NCBI GenBank assembly: GCA_039794245.1
Contig: JBDIVS010000017.1
Span: forward strand, 1-64,000
Source: DAITQM01 sp039794245
GTDB lineage: Bacteria > Pseudomonadota > Gammaproteobacteria > Xanthomonadales > Wenzhouxiangellaceae
Direction of reading: 5' to 3'
DNA length: 64,000 nt
The translations under genes were made by a program, and so were the position numbers. This document shows, one piece after another, positions 34,049 to 42,892 of the stretch; position 1 is the stretch's first letter; every line of letters begins with the position of its first letter. A model generated the notes under the pieces. It was given only the letters and a program-made list of their open reading frames with translations, was not told the origin of the DNA and did no database searches.

Positions 34049-35082
34049 GCGGCAGCCGCGCGCTGCAAGGCTGCGATCAGGGCATCGGTTTCGGCGTCGG
34101 TGGTCGCGTGGGTGAAGACCAGGCGGGCCAGATCGTGTGCACCCGGCCATAGGTGGAAGGCGAGCCCTTCGTCCTGCATGCGCCGCAGTTGGTGTTCGGG
34201 CAGGCGCAGAAACACTTCGTTGGCTTCGACGGGATAGGCGAGCCCGGCGGCGGGGTGGGCCTCGACCGCGGCGGCGAAGCGTGAAGCCTGGCGGTTGGCG
34301 TGGCGCGCCAGTTCGAGCCACAGGCCGTCTTCGATATAGGCCAGCAGTTGGGCGCTGATATAGCGCATTTTGCTCAATAAATGACCGGCGCGTTTGCGCC
34401 GCCGCTCGAGTTCGGGCCAGTTTGCTTCGCCGTCGAAGGCGATCACCGCTTCGGCGGCCAGCGCGCCGTTTTTGCTGGCTCCGAAGGTCAGAAGATCCAC
34501 ACCGGCCCGCCAGGTGATGTCCGCCGGCCGGCAGCCGAGCGCCGCGACGGCGTTGGCGAAGCGGGCGCCGTCCATGTGGACGCCGAGATGGTGTTTTTTG
34601 GCGCTCGCGCTGAGCTGGGCGATATCGTCTGGCCGGTACACCGTCCCGGCTTCGCTGCTTTGCGTCAGGCTGAGTGCCGCCGGGAGCATTTCATGGACGC
34701 CGTGGGCGCCGGTGCGCGCCAGGTGCCGGTCGATGGTTTCAGGATCGAGTCTGCCGTTTTCGCCGGGCAGCGGTACGAGGCGAGCGCCGCCGCTGAACAG
34801 TTCCACAGCGCCGCACTCGTCGTTGTAGATATGGGCGCCTTCGTGGCACAGCACCGTGCCCCAGGGCGGCAGCAGTGCGGCCAGGGCGATGGCGTTGCCG
34901 GCGGTGCCGGTGGCCACCGGCAGCACTTTGACCGGCCGCTCGAACAGTTCGCTGAACCGGGCATCGAGGCAGGCGGTCCATTCGTCCTCGCCGTAGGCAT
35001 GGGCCGGGCCACGGTTGCACTCGCTGATCGCCTCGAGGATGCGCGGCGCGACCGGCGCTTCGTTGTCGCTGCGAAAATTCAT
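34045..35082 (-). CDS. ltaE: Low-specificity L-threonine aldolase
   Basis: A 345-residue PLP enzyme that cleaves threonine and allo-threonine to glycine and acetaldehyde. The N terminus MNFRSDNEAPVAPRILEA, HEGAHIYNDECGAVE, HMDGARFANAVAALG and the PLP-lysine motif LLTFGASKNGAL are typical of the family. Start and stop each overlap the neighbouring genes by four bases, indicating tight coupling with rarA and srkA. Confidence 0.92.
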   Translation of the reverse strand: MNFRSDNEAPVAPRILEAISECNRGPAHAYGEDEWTACLDARFSELFERPVKVLPVATGTAGNAIALAALLPPWGTVLCHEGAHIYNDECGAVELFSGGARLVPLPGENGRLDPETIDRHLARTGAHGVHEMLPAALSLTQSSEAGTVYRPDDIAQLSASAKKHHLGVHMDGARFANAVAALGCRPADITWRAGVDLLTFGASKNGALAAEAVIAFDGEANWPELERRRKRAGHLLSKMRYISAQLLAYIEDGLWLELARHANRQASRFAAAVEAHPAAGLAYPVEANEVFLRLPEHQLRRMQDEGLAFHLWPGAHDLARLVFTHATTDAETDALIAALQRAAAA

Positions 35083-36461
35083 TCCGATTCCTTTTCGCTG
35101 GCGGCGGGTTTGCGGCCCACCCTGGCGGTGTTGGGTGCGCTATTTTGCCGGGCTTCGTTCAGGCGCCGCAACTTCGCGAGGCGGGCGGCGATCTGCGCCT
35201 CCAGGCCGCGGCTGACCGGTTGGTAATAACGGGCGCCGGCGATCTCGGGCGGCAGATAACATTCGCCGGCGGCGAAGGCGTCCGGTTCGTCGTGGGCATA
35301 GCGATAGTCCTTGCCGTGGCCCAGTTCTCTGAGCAGCCGGGTTGGCGCATTGCGCAGGTGCAGCGGTACCTCGAGGGTGCCGTGGGCTTCGACATCGGCG
35401 CGCGCCGCATTGTAGGCAAGGTAGACGGCATTGCTTTTCGAGGCAACCGCCAGATAAACCGCGGCCTGGGCCAGCGCCAGTTCGCCTTCTGGGCTGCCGA
35501 GGCGGTCGAATGTTTCCCAGGCGGAAAGGGCGAGCGGCAGGGCGCGCGGATCGGCGTTGCCGATATCCTCGCTGGCGATGCGCACCAGCCGGCGGGCGAG
35601 GTAGTGCGGATCGGTTCCGCCGTCGAGCACGCGGGCGAGCCAATACAGCGCGGCATCGGGATCGCTGCCGCGAATCGACTTGTGCAAGGCCGAGATCTGG
35701 TCGTAGAACGCATCGCCGCGTTTGTCGAAGCGCCGCGGCTGCCGGCTCATCGCTGCGGCCAGATCTTTCAGTGTGAGATGCCGGCCGCTTGCCTGTTCGG
35801 CTGCGACTTCAAGCCAGCCGAGCGCCCGCCGGGCGTCGCCGTCGGCGGCGCTGGCGATGTGCTCGATGACCCCTTCTTCGACCTCGTACCGGCCGCCCAG
35901 ACCGCGCTCGTCGGCAAGGGCACGGTGCAGTACCGCAGCCAGCGCCGCTTCCGGCAGCGGTTTGAGCTGGTAGACGCGGAGCCTGGAGAGCAGCGCGTTG
36001 TTGAGCTCGAACGACGGGTTTTCGGTGGTCGCCCCGATGAGTGTGACCAGCCCTTCCTCGACGGCGCCGAGCAGGGCGTCCTGCTGGTTTTTGGCGTAGC
36101 GGTGGATTTCATCGACGAACAGCAAGGTGGCTTTGCCCGATGCAGCTCGGCGGGCCGCAGCGGCGTTGAGCACGGCGCGCAGTTCACGCACGCCGCTGTC
36201 GATGGCCGACAGCGACTCGAACGCCGCCTGGGTGTGGGCCGCGGCGAGGCGAGCCAGCGTCGTCTTGCCGCTGCCCGGCGGCCCCCAGAACACCAGCGAA
36301 TGCAGTTTGCCGGTGGTGATGGCGTTGTACAACGGCCGGCCGGGGGCGAGCAGATGATCCTGGCCATGAACTTCGCCGAGGGTAGCCGGCCGCAGCCGGG
36401 CGGCGAGGGGCGCCGGCGCCGCCGGAGCGGGTTGAACGGTGGACAACAAATCCGGATTCAT
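35079..36461 (-). CDS. rarA: Replication-associated recombination protein A (MgsA/RarA)
   Basis: A 460-residue AAA+ ATPase acting at stalled forks and single-strand DNA ends. Walker A is GPPGSGKTTLARLAA, Walker B is LLFVDEIHRYAKNQQD, sensor 1 is IGATTENPSFEL, and the C-terminal tetramerisation domain has the conserved DDEP-like AHDEPDAFAAGECYLPPE. The ATG at 36461 (MNPDLLSTVQPAP) is preferred over an upstream in-frame codon at 36584. First gene of the rarA-ltaE-srkA operon. Confidence 0.93.
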   Translation of the reverse strand: MNPDLLSTVQPAPAAPAPLAARLRPATLGEVHGQDHLLAPGRPLYNAITTGKLHSLVFWGPPGSGKTTLARLAAAHTQAAFESLSAIDSGVRELRAVLNAAAARRAASGKATLLFVDEIHRYAKNQQDALLGAVEEGLVTLIGATTENPSFELNNALLSRLRVYQLKPLPEAALAAVLHRALADERGLGGRYEVEEGVIEHIASAADGDARRALGWLEVAAEQASGRHLTLKDLAAAMSRQPRRFDKRGDAFYDQISALHKSIRGSDPDAALYWLARVLDGGTDPHYLARRLVRIASEDIGNADPRALPLALSAWETFDRLGSPEGELALAQAAVYLAVASKSNAVYLAYNAARADVEAHGTLEVPLHLRNAPTRLLRELGHGKDYRYAHDEPDAFAAGECYLPPEIAGARYYQPVSRGLEAQIAARLAKLRRLNEARQNSAPNTARVGRKPAASEKESE

Positions 36462-36644
36462 CGCGCCAGTCTGCCACGTCGCGGCATTCGTTGCCAGACT
36501 AGCCATTCGCAACGGCAAGGTGGTGAACAAGGCGGGAATGACGAGGAACGATAAGCGGGCCGCCCCGGGTTTGATCGGGGTCAAGCTGGCCGGCCGGGGA
36601 GGGGTTATGCTGAGTATCTATCCCATAGAACAGGAGAATGATCC

Positions 36645-37094
36645 ATGCCGACACGTAAAACCTGGGTTCTGGTGGCCGACGGGGTGCGCGCCCGGTTCTT
36701 TCGGCTGACGCTGCCGGGGTATCGTCTCAGCCCGGCTCTCGACCACGACCTGCTGCGCACGCGCCGCCCGGCACGCGATATCGGCGCCGACCGGCCGGGC
36801 CGGATGTTCGACAGCACAACCCCGGCGCGGCATGCGATGGAGCCGCCGACCGACCTCGAACGCCAGGAAGAGATCCGCTTCGCCGAATCGATCGCCGCCG
36901 AACTGGCGGCGCATCATCGCAACGGCGAGTTCGAACGCCTGTACGTGATCGCCACGCCGCGCCTGTTGGGCGATCTGCGCCCCGCCTGGAGCGAGGCGCT
37001 CAAGGTAGCGATCGCCGGCGAGTTGGCCAAGGACTACAGCAAGGTCAAACCACAGGCGCTTTCCTCCCACCTCGAAAAGTGGCTCCGGGGTTAA
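36645..37094 (+). CDS. Host-attachment-type protein
   Basis: A 149-residue protein of the family named for a gene required for attachment of Agrobacterium to plant cells. The N terminus TWVLVADGVRARFFRL, the central DIGADRPGRMFDS and IAAELAAHHRNGEFERLYV are characteristic. Members are cytoplasmic and resemble RNase-like release-factor domains; the biochemical role is unknown. It follows the ribosome site AGGAGAATGATCC and stands alone between oppositely oriented genes. Confidence 0.8.
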   Translation: MPTRKTWVLVADGVRARFFRLTLPGYRLSPALDHDLLRTRRPARDIGADRPGRMFDSTTPARHAMEPPTDLERQEEIRFAESIAAELAAHHRNGEFERLYVIATPRLLGDLRPAWSEALKVAIAGELAKDYSKVKPQALSSHLEKWLRG

Positions 37095-37101
37095 CCCGGG
37101 G

Positions 37102-38796
37102 TTAAAGGCCGAGAACCTCCTCGCCCTGTTCGAACACCACATCGACCGGGATCGCCGCCGCCGCCAGGCGGTCTAAATCGGCTTGCAGTTCGGCATCGAT
37201 GACGCCTTTTTCCGCGAAGAGGCGGCGGACGCCGTCGTAATCGCCGTTGCCCTGCAGGGTCAATATCAACCCGGCGAGGCTCGCCGTTGCCCGGCGGAAG
37301 GCTTCGGGCTCGACCCGGTAACGGCCGCTTTCGCTGTCGCGGCTGAATGCGCCTTGTTCCTTGAAATAATTGAAGCGCACCATGTTGGCCATGCCGTGCG
37401 CGCTGCTCGCCCCGAAGCGCACCGAGCGGAAGATGCCGGCAAGGAAGGTCACGTCGTTGTCCATCTCCCCGCCTTCCAGCGCCTCGCCCAGGGCGCGCAG
37501 TTGTTCGATCATGTACAGGCCGAGGATGTCGGCCTTGCCTTCCTCGAGCGCCGAGGCCTGCTCGCGCAACGCTTCGCGCACCGTGCCGCTCCCGTCGATG
37601 GTGTTCTTGATGCCCAGGCCGTGCGCCACCTCGTGAAACATCGTGTTCTGAAAAAAGGCCTCGAACGTGACGTTCGCCTGCTGCTCGGCAGCGATCAACT
37701 GCCCGGCGATCGGCAGCATGATCTTGTCGAACTTGGCGCGCATCGCGTTTTTCAGTTGCAGCCGGCGCGTGCCTTTTTGTAACTGCACTTCCTCGTCGTT
37801 GGGCAGGTTTATGGCGATGGTCTTCGACCCGGCATTGCTGTGGCCGGCGTAGAAGATGACGTCATAGGCGTTGAGATCGGCGCTGCTGCCCGGGGATTCG
37901 GCGCGATAGGCATCGGCCACCGGCAGGCTGCGCTGCAAGCCGGGCAGGTAGCGGGCAAACCGCGCCAGCCGTTCGCTCCACGCCTGGTCCTTGATCAGGA
38001 CGTAGGCTTCGTATGCGGCGCGATACCCGAACAGTTGATCCTCGTAGGTTTCGATCGGCCCGATCACCAGTTCGATCGGATTGTTCTTGACCTCCATCCA
38101 GGCCATGTCGCTTGGCTGGTAATCGTCGGTGACGAGGGCCGTGGCGCGCAGTCTGAGGTATTCGGCAAAGTCCGCGTCCACGGCGAGATCGGCGGCCCGG
38201 CGCAGCAGCTCCGCTGCCCGGTTCAATTCGGCCTGATAAGCGATGTGATAGGGTTGGAGGTGCAGGCGGCCTTCATCGTCGCGGCGGACCAGCGAATACA
38301 AGCCGGTCTTCGCCGGCTCGTCCCAGGCGTCGAACTCCTCGGGTGTCATGTCCGGCGGATAGAAATTGGCGCCGGGCGGTTTGGGCCCGTAGCCGGGCAG
38401 GAAGGGCAGGTCGCCGTCGAGCCGATCCCAGGGGCCGTAATTGATATCCGCAAAGCGCCGGAGGGCCGGATCGGCGATGCCGGCAAGCAACGCATCGCGA
38501 TCGCCATAGGCCTGCCGCCAGAACAGGTCATCCATGATCCGCGATGCCTCGATCAGCAGTTTGAGCATGTGCCGCTGCTCGGCACTCAAGGCGCCGAGGT
38601 CGCCGGTCAGTTTGACCGGGGCATAGATCTCCAGCCGCTCGGGCGGGATCAGACTCTCGCTCACGAGGTTATCGAGGTCTGCGGCCGCGGCCTGTTCACC
38701 ACCCTCATCCGTTGCCTGGGGCGGGGCTTCCATCTGGCAGGCAGCCAGTAGAATCAGTAGCGCAAACAGCCCGGTCGGGAATACAGATTGCCTCAT
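37102..38796 (-). CDS. Lipoprotein zinc peptidase, dipeptidyl-peptidase III-like
   Basis: A 564-residue protein with a lipoprotein signal (FALLILLAACQM, lipidated Cys near residue 20) followed by a low-complexity linker. A zinc-binding motif HEVAHGLG lies near residue 388, and a downstream glutamate motif EEGKADILGLY about 28 residues later supplies the third ligand, an arrangement like M49-type peptidases. It should be anchored in the outer or inner membrane facing the periplasm. The start at 38796 has TTGGAG upstream. M49 assignment is probable; another gluzincin family cannot be excluded. Confidence 0.65.
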   Translation of the reverse strand: MRQSVFPTGLFALLILLAACQMEAPPQATDEGGEQAAAADLDNLVSESLIPPERLEIYAPVKLTGDLGALSAEQRHMLKLLIEASRIMDDLFWRQAYGDRDALLAGIADPALRRFADINYGPWDRLDGDLPFLPGYGPKPPGANFYPPDMTPEEFDAWDEPAKTGLYSLVRRDDEGRLHLQPYHIAYQAELNRAAELLRRAADLAVDADFAEYLRLRATALVTDDYQPSDMAWMEVKNNPIELVIGPIETYEDQLFGYRAAYEAYVLIKDQAWSERLARFARYLPGLQRSLPVADAYRAESPGSSADLNAYDVIFYAGHSNAGSKTIAINLPNDEEVQLQKGTRRLQLKNAMRAKFDKIMLPIAGQLIAAEQQANVTFEAFFQNTMFHEVAHGLGIKNTIDGSGTVREALREQASALEEGKADILGLYMIEQLRALGEALEGGEMDNDVTFLAGIFRSVRFGASSAHGMANMVRFNYFKEQGAFSRDSESGRYRVEPEAFRRATASLAGLILTLQGNGDYDGVRRLFAEKGVIDAELQADLDRLAAAAIPVDVVFEQGEEVLGL

Positions 38797-38870
38797 AATA
38801 TACTCCAATATCAGATAGATACATACGATATTTAATGTAATATATAACTAGAAACGAAAGACCGCGGTGG
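38797..38870. promoter_or_regulatory. AT-rich promoter patch between peptidase and fmdB-like genes
   Basis: About 60 bp of strongly AT-rich DNA (38800-38860), with ACATACGATATTTAATGT forming an interrupted inverted repeat, stands out in this GC-rich region. It sits directly upstream of the minus-strand lipoprotein gene and probably holds its promoter and a binding site. Confidence 0.4.
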
Positions 38871-38992
38871 CCTGCGTCGTGATGGTTGCGGATTGTATCG
38901 CGCCCCGGGGGCGGGGGTGACGGGCACCTGGCCCCTCGAAATCGGCGGAGGATGCCCACATTTTGTACCCTATTGCGTTTTGGAGGATAACG

Positions 38993-39358
38993 ATGCCGAT
39001 CTACGAATACGTCTGCGAGGCCTGTCAAACGCATACCGAGCGCCTGCAGAAAATCGCCGATCCGCCGCTGACCGATTGTCCTGCCTGTGGCCGGCCGGAA
39101 TTGAAACGACTCGTGTCGCCCGCCGGCTTCCGGCTGAAAGGGGGCGGTTGGTATGAAACCGATTTTAAGCAAAGCGGCAAACGCAACCTGGCTGGCGAGA
39201 CCGCCGGGGAGGCCAAGCCCGACGGTGCGGCCGCGACCGAGGCCGGGAAGAAGGAAAAGAGTCTGGATAAGACGGCGGGGGCCGGTACCAGTACCAAAAC
39301 CGATATGGACAAAAGCGCAAAGGCCGCGGCGCTGGCGTCCGTGGCAGCACCGTCCTGA
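38993..39358 (+). CDS. FmdB-family zinc-ribbon protein
   Basis: A 121-residue protein. Its N-terminal ~55 residues form the FmdB zinc ribbon (MPIYEYVCEACQTHTERLQK, then CPACGRPELKRLVSPAGF) with two CxxC pairs. The rest is low-complexity Ala/Lys/Thr-rich sequence. FmdB-like proteins are small regulators of uncertain function, often near aspS or ruvC. The start at 38993 is supported by TGGAGG seven bases upstream. Confidence 0.88.
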   Translation: MPIYEYVCEACQTHTERLQKIADPPLTDCPACGRPELKRLVSPAGFRLKGGGWYETDFKQSGKRNLAGETAGEAKPDGAAATEAGKKEKSLDKTAGAGTSTKTDMDKSAKAAALASVAAPS

Positions 39359-39383
39359 ACCGGGTTTATTCCGCTCCGGATTG

Positions 39384-39623
39384 TCAGTTGCCCGGCAGAT
39401 TGTTGCGCATAGTGCGTTTGAGCTTGCGCAGCCACAATCTGGCCCACGCGAATTCCATGCCGAGTACGGCGAGACCGCCGAGGATGAACAGTACACCCGG
39501 CCCCGGGGTCAGCAGCATCACCACGCCGAGCAACGCAATTGTCGCGCCGATGATGCCAATGGCGATGCGCCGCGCGGCGCGGTAGGTGTAGCGCAGGGTG
39601 TGGTTGTTTCTGAACCAGTTCAT
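39384..39623 (-). CDS. Small PGPGW-motif membrane protein
   Basis: A 79-residue protein with two adjacent membrane spans (IAIGIIGATIALLGVVMLL and VLFILGGLAVLGMEFAWA) joined by LTPGPG, matching the small putative transmembrane PGPGW family. Function unknown. Its start overlaps the stop of the preceding minus-strand gene by four bases. Confidence 0.75.
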   Translation of the reverse strand: MNWFRNNHTLRYTYRAARRIAIGIIGATIALLGVVMLLTPGPGVLFILGGLAVLGMEFAWARLWLRKLKRTMRNNLPGN

Positions 39624-40339
39624 GGTTGCGGAGCGCCGGGTGAAGTGTGCGGTGGCGGTGCCGGCCTTTGCCAGGGATCGCCGGTTGCCGCCAGCACGCC
39701 ACGGGCGACGCCGCAATCGTGCCACGACAGCGGCAGCGTGAGAAACGGTTCGAGCGGGTTGGCGGCCGGCGCCTGGCCGCAGAGCCGCCGGCCGCCGGGC
39801 AAAACGGCCACTTTGTGCAACGCACCGTCGGCGGTGCGCCAGACATCGAATCCGGGTTCGATGGTAGGCAAAAGCGGCGTCATCCAGCCGATGATCGCCG
39901 GTAGCGGCGGTGTCCGCCGGCGCAGGGTTTCTTTGCTCTCGGCGTCCGGTGGCTCGGCAAGGCGCCAGGGCGAAGCCCTGACGGCCTGCAAAAACCGGTG
40001 GCGGAGCCGATCGGCTCGTGGTACCGGTTGCGGCGGCGCTACGGCCGGTGCCGCCGCGATGGCGGGTGCTGGGCGATGCGGCGCAGGCAGCGGTGTGCCG
40101 GGTGGCGGCTGGATTTGCGGTGCCTCCTGGGGAACGGCAATCGGCTGGCGGGCGGGTGCTTGCGGAGCGGGTGCCAAGGTCACTTTCAGCACGGGTTCCG
40201 GGCGCAGCACAGGCGTCTTGCGTTCCCAGATCGGCCACCGGTAGAGCACCAGGCCGTGAACCGCCACGGCGAGCAGCAGGCTCCACCGGAAAACCCGGTC
40301 GGCGCGGTGGTGGTCATACGGCGGAAAGACGGCAGGCAT
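39620..40339 (-). CDS. Proline-rich, TonB-like membrane-anchored protein
   Basis: A 239-residue protein with one N-terminal membrane span (VFRWSLLLAVAVHGLVLYRW), a proline/alanine-rich periplasmic linker (about residues 45-110) and a folded C-terminal region with two cysteines (GRRLCGQA and SWHDCGVA). The anchor plus linker recalls TonB, but the C terminus lacks a recognisable TonB motif and no ExbBD genes are nearby. I regard the function as unknown. Confidence 0.6.
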   Translation of the reverse strand: MPAVFPPYDHHRADRVFRWSLLLAVAVHGLVLYRWPIWERKTPVLRPEPVLKVTLAPAPQAPARQPIAVPQEAPQIQPPPGTPLPAPHRPAPAIAAAPAVAPPQPVPRADRLRHRFLQAVRASPWRLAEPPDAESKETLRRRTPPLPAIIGWMTPLLPTIEPGFDVWRTADGALHKVAVLPGGRRLCGQAPAANPLEPFLTLPLSWHDCGVARGVLAATGDPWQRPAPPPHTSPGAPQP

Positions 40340-40367
40340 CGGGTGCAGGGCGGTTCACGGAGGTTGA

Positions 40368-40373
40368 TATAAT
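40368..40373 (+). promoter_or_regulatory. Possible -10 box upstream of icd
   Basis: A perfect TATAAT lies in the divergent gap between the TonB-like gene and icd, 183 bp before the icd start. No clear -35 is visible 17 bp upstream. If used, icd would have a long untranslated leader. Confidence 0.35.
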
Positions 40374-40556
40374 GCAGCAAATGCCGTCAAGCCGGCGTTA
40401 TGCCGCTCTTGCCCTGTTGTCCGGTGTATCCATCAGTTCCCGGAGACGGCCTGGAGTCAGCATGTTGTCGAAAAGCCTTCTGCCACAGCCTGCCAGGCCG
40501 GCTCTGCCATCGAAACCGGTTATTAATTTTTTCTAATCAAATCAAGGAACCCTCCC

Positions 40557-41810
40557 ATGAGCTACCGTCATATCCGCCTGCCCGAGGCGGGCGACAAGAT
40601 CCGTATCGCCAATGGCCGCCTGGTGGTCTCCGACCGGCCGCTTTTGGGTTATATCGAAGGCGACGGCATCGGCCCGGACATCACGCGCGCCGCGCTGCGC
40701 ATCTGGGACGCGGCGGTGGCCAGGGCTTATGGCGGCCGCCGCAAGGTGGAATGGGTGGAGCTTTTTCTCGGCGAAAAGGCCGGCGGCCTGTACGACGGCG
40801 ATTATTTTCCGGACGAGACCAAAGAGGCGATCGGCGACTTGATCGTGGCGATCAAGGGGCCGTTGACGACCCCGGTCGGCGGCGGTTTCCGTTCGCTGAA
40901 CGTCACGCTGCGCCAGGTACTCGACCTTTACGCCTGCGTCCGGCCGGTGAAATACTACCGCGGTGTGCCTTCGCCGTTGAAAAAACCGGAGGAGGTCGAT
41001 GTCGTGATCTTCCGCGAAAACACCGAGGACGTCTATGCCGGCATCGAATATGCCAGCGGCTCGCCGGAGAACGTCAAACTCGCAAAATTTTTGCGCGACG
41101 AGATGGGCGCCGAGTTCTTCGCCGATGCTGGTCTCGGGATCAAACCGATCTCGCCTTTCGGCAGCAAGCGCCTGGTCCGCAAGGCGATCCAGTACGCCAT
41201 CGACCACGGCCGGAAAAGCGTGGCGCTGGTCCACAAAGGCAATATCATGAAATATACCGAAGGCGCGTTCCGCCAATGGGGCTACGAGGTCGCGGCTGAG
41301 GAATTCGGCGACAAAACGATCACCGAGGACGACCTGTGGGCCAAGTACAACGGCAAGGCGCCTGACGGCAAGGTAGTGATCAAGGACCGCATCGCCGATA
41401 TCACCTTCCAGCACATGCTGCTCAGGCCGGCCGAATTCGACGTGCTGGCGACGATGAACCTGAACGGCGATTATCTTTCCGACGCCGTTGCCGCCGAGGT
41501 CGGCGGCATGGGTATCGCGCCGGGCGCCAACATGGCCGACCACGTTGCGGTGTTTGAGGCGACGCACGGCACGGCGCCGAAATACGCCAACCTGGACAAG
41601 GTCAACCCCAGTTCGCTGCTGTTCAGCGGCGTGATGATGTTCGAGTATATCGGCTGGAACGAGGTTGGGCAGTTGATCGAGCGCGCTTTCGAAAAGACCG
41701 TCGGCGAGAAGATCGTGACCTATGATTTTGCCCGCCTGCTCGAGGGGGCGCGCGAGGTCTCGACCAGTGGTTTCGCCGATGCCCTGATCGGCCATATCGA
41801 AAGGGGCTGA
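40557..41810 (+). CDS. icd: Isocitrate dehydrogenase (NADP), TCA cycle
   Basis: A 417-residue enzyme oxidising isocitrate to 2-oxoglutarate. Substrate loop VGGGFRSLNVTLRQ contains the serine that in E. coli is phosphorylated by isocitrate dehydrogenase kinase. VIFRENTEDVYAGIEY, VHKGNIMKYTEGAFR and EATHGTAPKYA match prokaryotic NADP-dependent Icd. The length equals the family norm. AAGGAACCCTCCC precedes the start. Confidence 0.96.
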   Translation: MSYRHIRLPEAGDKIRIANGRLVVSDRPLLGYIEGDGIGPDITRAALRIWDAAVARAYGGRRKVEWVELFLGEKAGGLYDGDYFPDETKEAIGDLIVAIKGPLTTPVGGGFRSLNVTLRQVLDLYACVRPVKYYRGVPSPLKKPEEVDVVIFRENTEDVYAGIEYASGSPENVKLAKFLRDEMGAEFFADAGLGIKPISPFGSKRLVRKAIQYAIDHGRKSVALVHKGNIMKYTEGAFRQWGYEVAAEEFGDKTITEDDLWAKYNGKAPDGKVVIKDRIADITFQHMLLRPAEFDVLATMNLNGDYLSDAVAAEVGGMGIAPGANMADHVAVFEATHGTAPKYANLDKVNPSSLLFSGVMMFEYIGWNEVGQLIERAFEKTVGEKIVTYDFARLLEGAREVSTSGFADALIGHIERG

Positions 41811-41865
41811 TGGCGGTTTGGCGGGCCGCTGAACCTGGAAGCACGGCGTGCGGCCGGTTTCAGTG

Positions 41866-42228
41866 ATGATTGAGCCGCGACTAACAGCCGAACCCTGGGC
41901 GCTGCGCCGGCAGCGGATCTGGCAAGCCGTCGCTGCGGTGCCCGCCGGCAGTTGTGCCAGCTATCGGCGGATCGCTGCACAGGCCGGTTTGCCGCGCGGT
42001 GCACGCCTGGTCGCCAGAGCCTTGAAGGAGGCTTCGCCGAGCTTGAATCTGCCCTGGCACCGGATCGTCCGCGCCGACCGGCGCATCGCATTTCCAGCCG
42101 GCAGCCCGTCCTTTCACGAACAAATTGTACGACTGGTTGCCGAAGGCGTTGCCGTGTGTAATGGAAAAGTCGAAAAATGGGTCTTCGACCCCGATCGGAA
42201 CCTGGATCACGCAATATGGCGGCGATGA
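41866..42228 (+). CDS. Alkyltransferase-like protein (MGMT family, no alkyl-acceptor Cys)
   Basis: A 120-residue DNA-repair protein of the O6-alkylguanine transferase fold. The usual PCHR active site reads LPWHRIVRADRR, with Trp replacing the acceptor Cys, as in alkyltransferase-like proteins that bind O6-alkylguanine and route it to nucleotide excision repair. The helix-turn-helix part is SYRRIAAQAGLPRGARLVAR. The ATG at 41866 is chosen; an in-frame GTG at 41848 is possible. Overlaps the next gene by four bases. Confidence 0.85.
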   Translation: MIEPRLTAEPWALRRQRIWQAVAAVPAGSCASYRRIAAQAGLPRGARLVARALKEASPSLNLPWHRIVRADRRIAFPAGSPSFHEQIVRLVAEGVAVCNGKVEKWVFDPDRNLDHAIWRR

Positions 42229-42782
42229 ACATTTCCCGAACGGCGGCGCTCTGGCGCGGCCCCGTGAATGCCTGGCGTGCTCTGCGCCGGCGCTACTGGT
42301 TGGCGCTGGCCTTCGATGTTGCGGTCCTGTTGCTGTTGTTCTGGGGCGTGAACGCCTGGCAGTCGCGCCACCTGTTGCCGAGTGACGGTCAACTGGCGCC
42401 GCCGTTCCACCTCGCGGCCCTGGACGGCGCGGTTCACGACCTAGAAGAAAACCGGGGCAAGACCCGTCTCGTTTACTTTTTTGCGCCGTGGTGCCACGTC
42501 TGCAATCTGTCCGCCCACAATATCAACGCCCTGCGCCGGGCGCGCCGCGAGGACGAACTGGCGATTTACATGGTGGCATTGAGCTATGCCGATCTCGAAG
42601 AAGTGCAGGCCTTCCAGCGCCGCCACGATCTAAAGGTCCCCATCCTGCTCGGCGACCGGCAGGTCATCAGGGACTACCGCATCCGCGCTTTTCCAACCTA
42701 CTACGTCATCAACCCCAACGGCACCCTCAAAAGCCGTGCCGTCGGCTACAGCACCGAATTCGGCCTGCGCTGGCGGACCTGA
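42225..42782 (+). CDS. TlpA-like membrane-anchored thioredoxin-fold protein
   Basis: A 185-residue protein with one N-terminal span (WLALAFDVAVLLLLFWGV) and a periplasmic thioredoxin domain: APPFHLAALDG, the redox pair in FFAPWCHVCNLS near residue 88, and the cis-proline strand IRAFPTYYVINPNG. It probably reduces or isomerises disulfides in exported proteins. The start at 42225 overlaps the preceding stop (ATGA). Confidence 0.85.
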   Translation: MNISRTAALWRGPVNAWRALRRRYWLALAFDVAVLLLLFWGVNAWQSRHLLPSDGQLAPPFHLAALDGAVHDLEENRGKTRLVYFFAPWCHVCNLSAHNINALRRARREDELAIYMVALSYADLEEVQAFQRRHDLKVPILLGDRQVIRDYRIRAFPTYYVINPNGTLKSRAVGYSTEFGLRWRT

Positions 42783-42892
42783 AGCGGCAAGGAACGACGA
42801 GTCCGATACGCTGCGCCGGCAAACCCGTGAGACACCTCTTCGGTGATCGAACTTCGCATTTGCCATTTCGGCCACGCCCGCGGTGAAAAATA

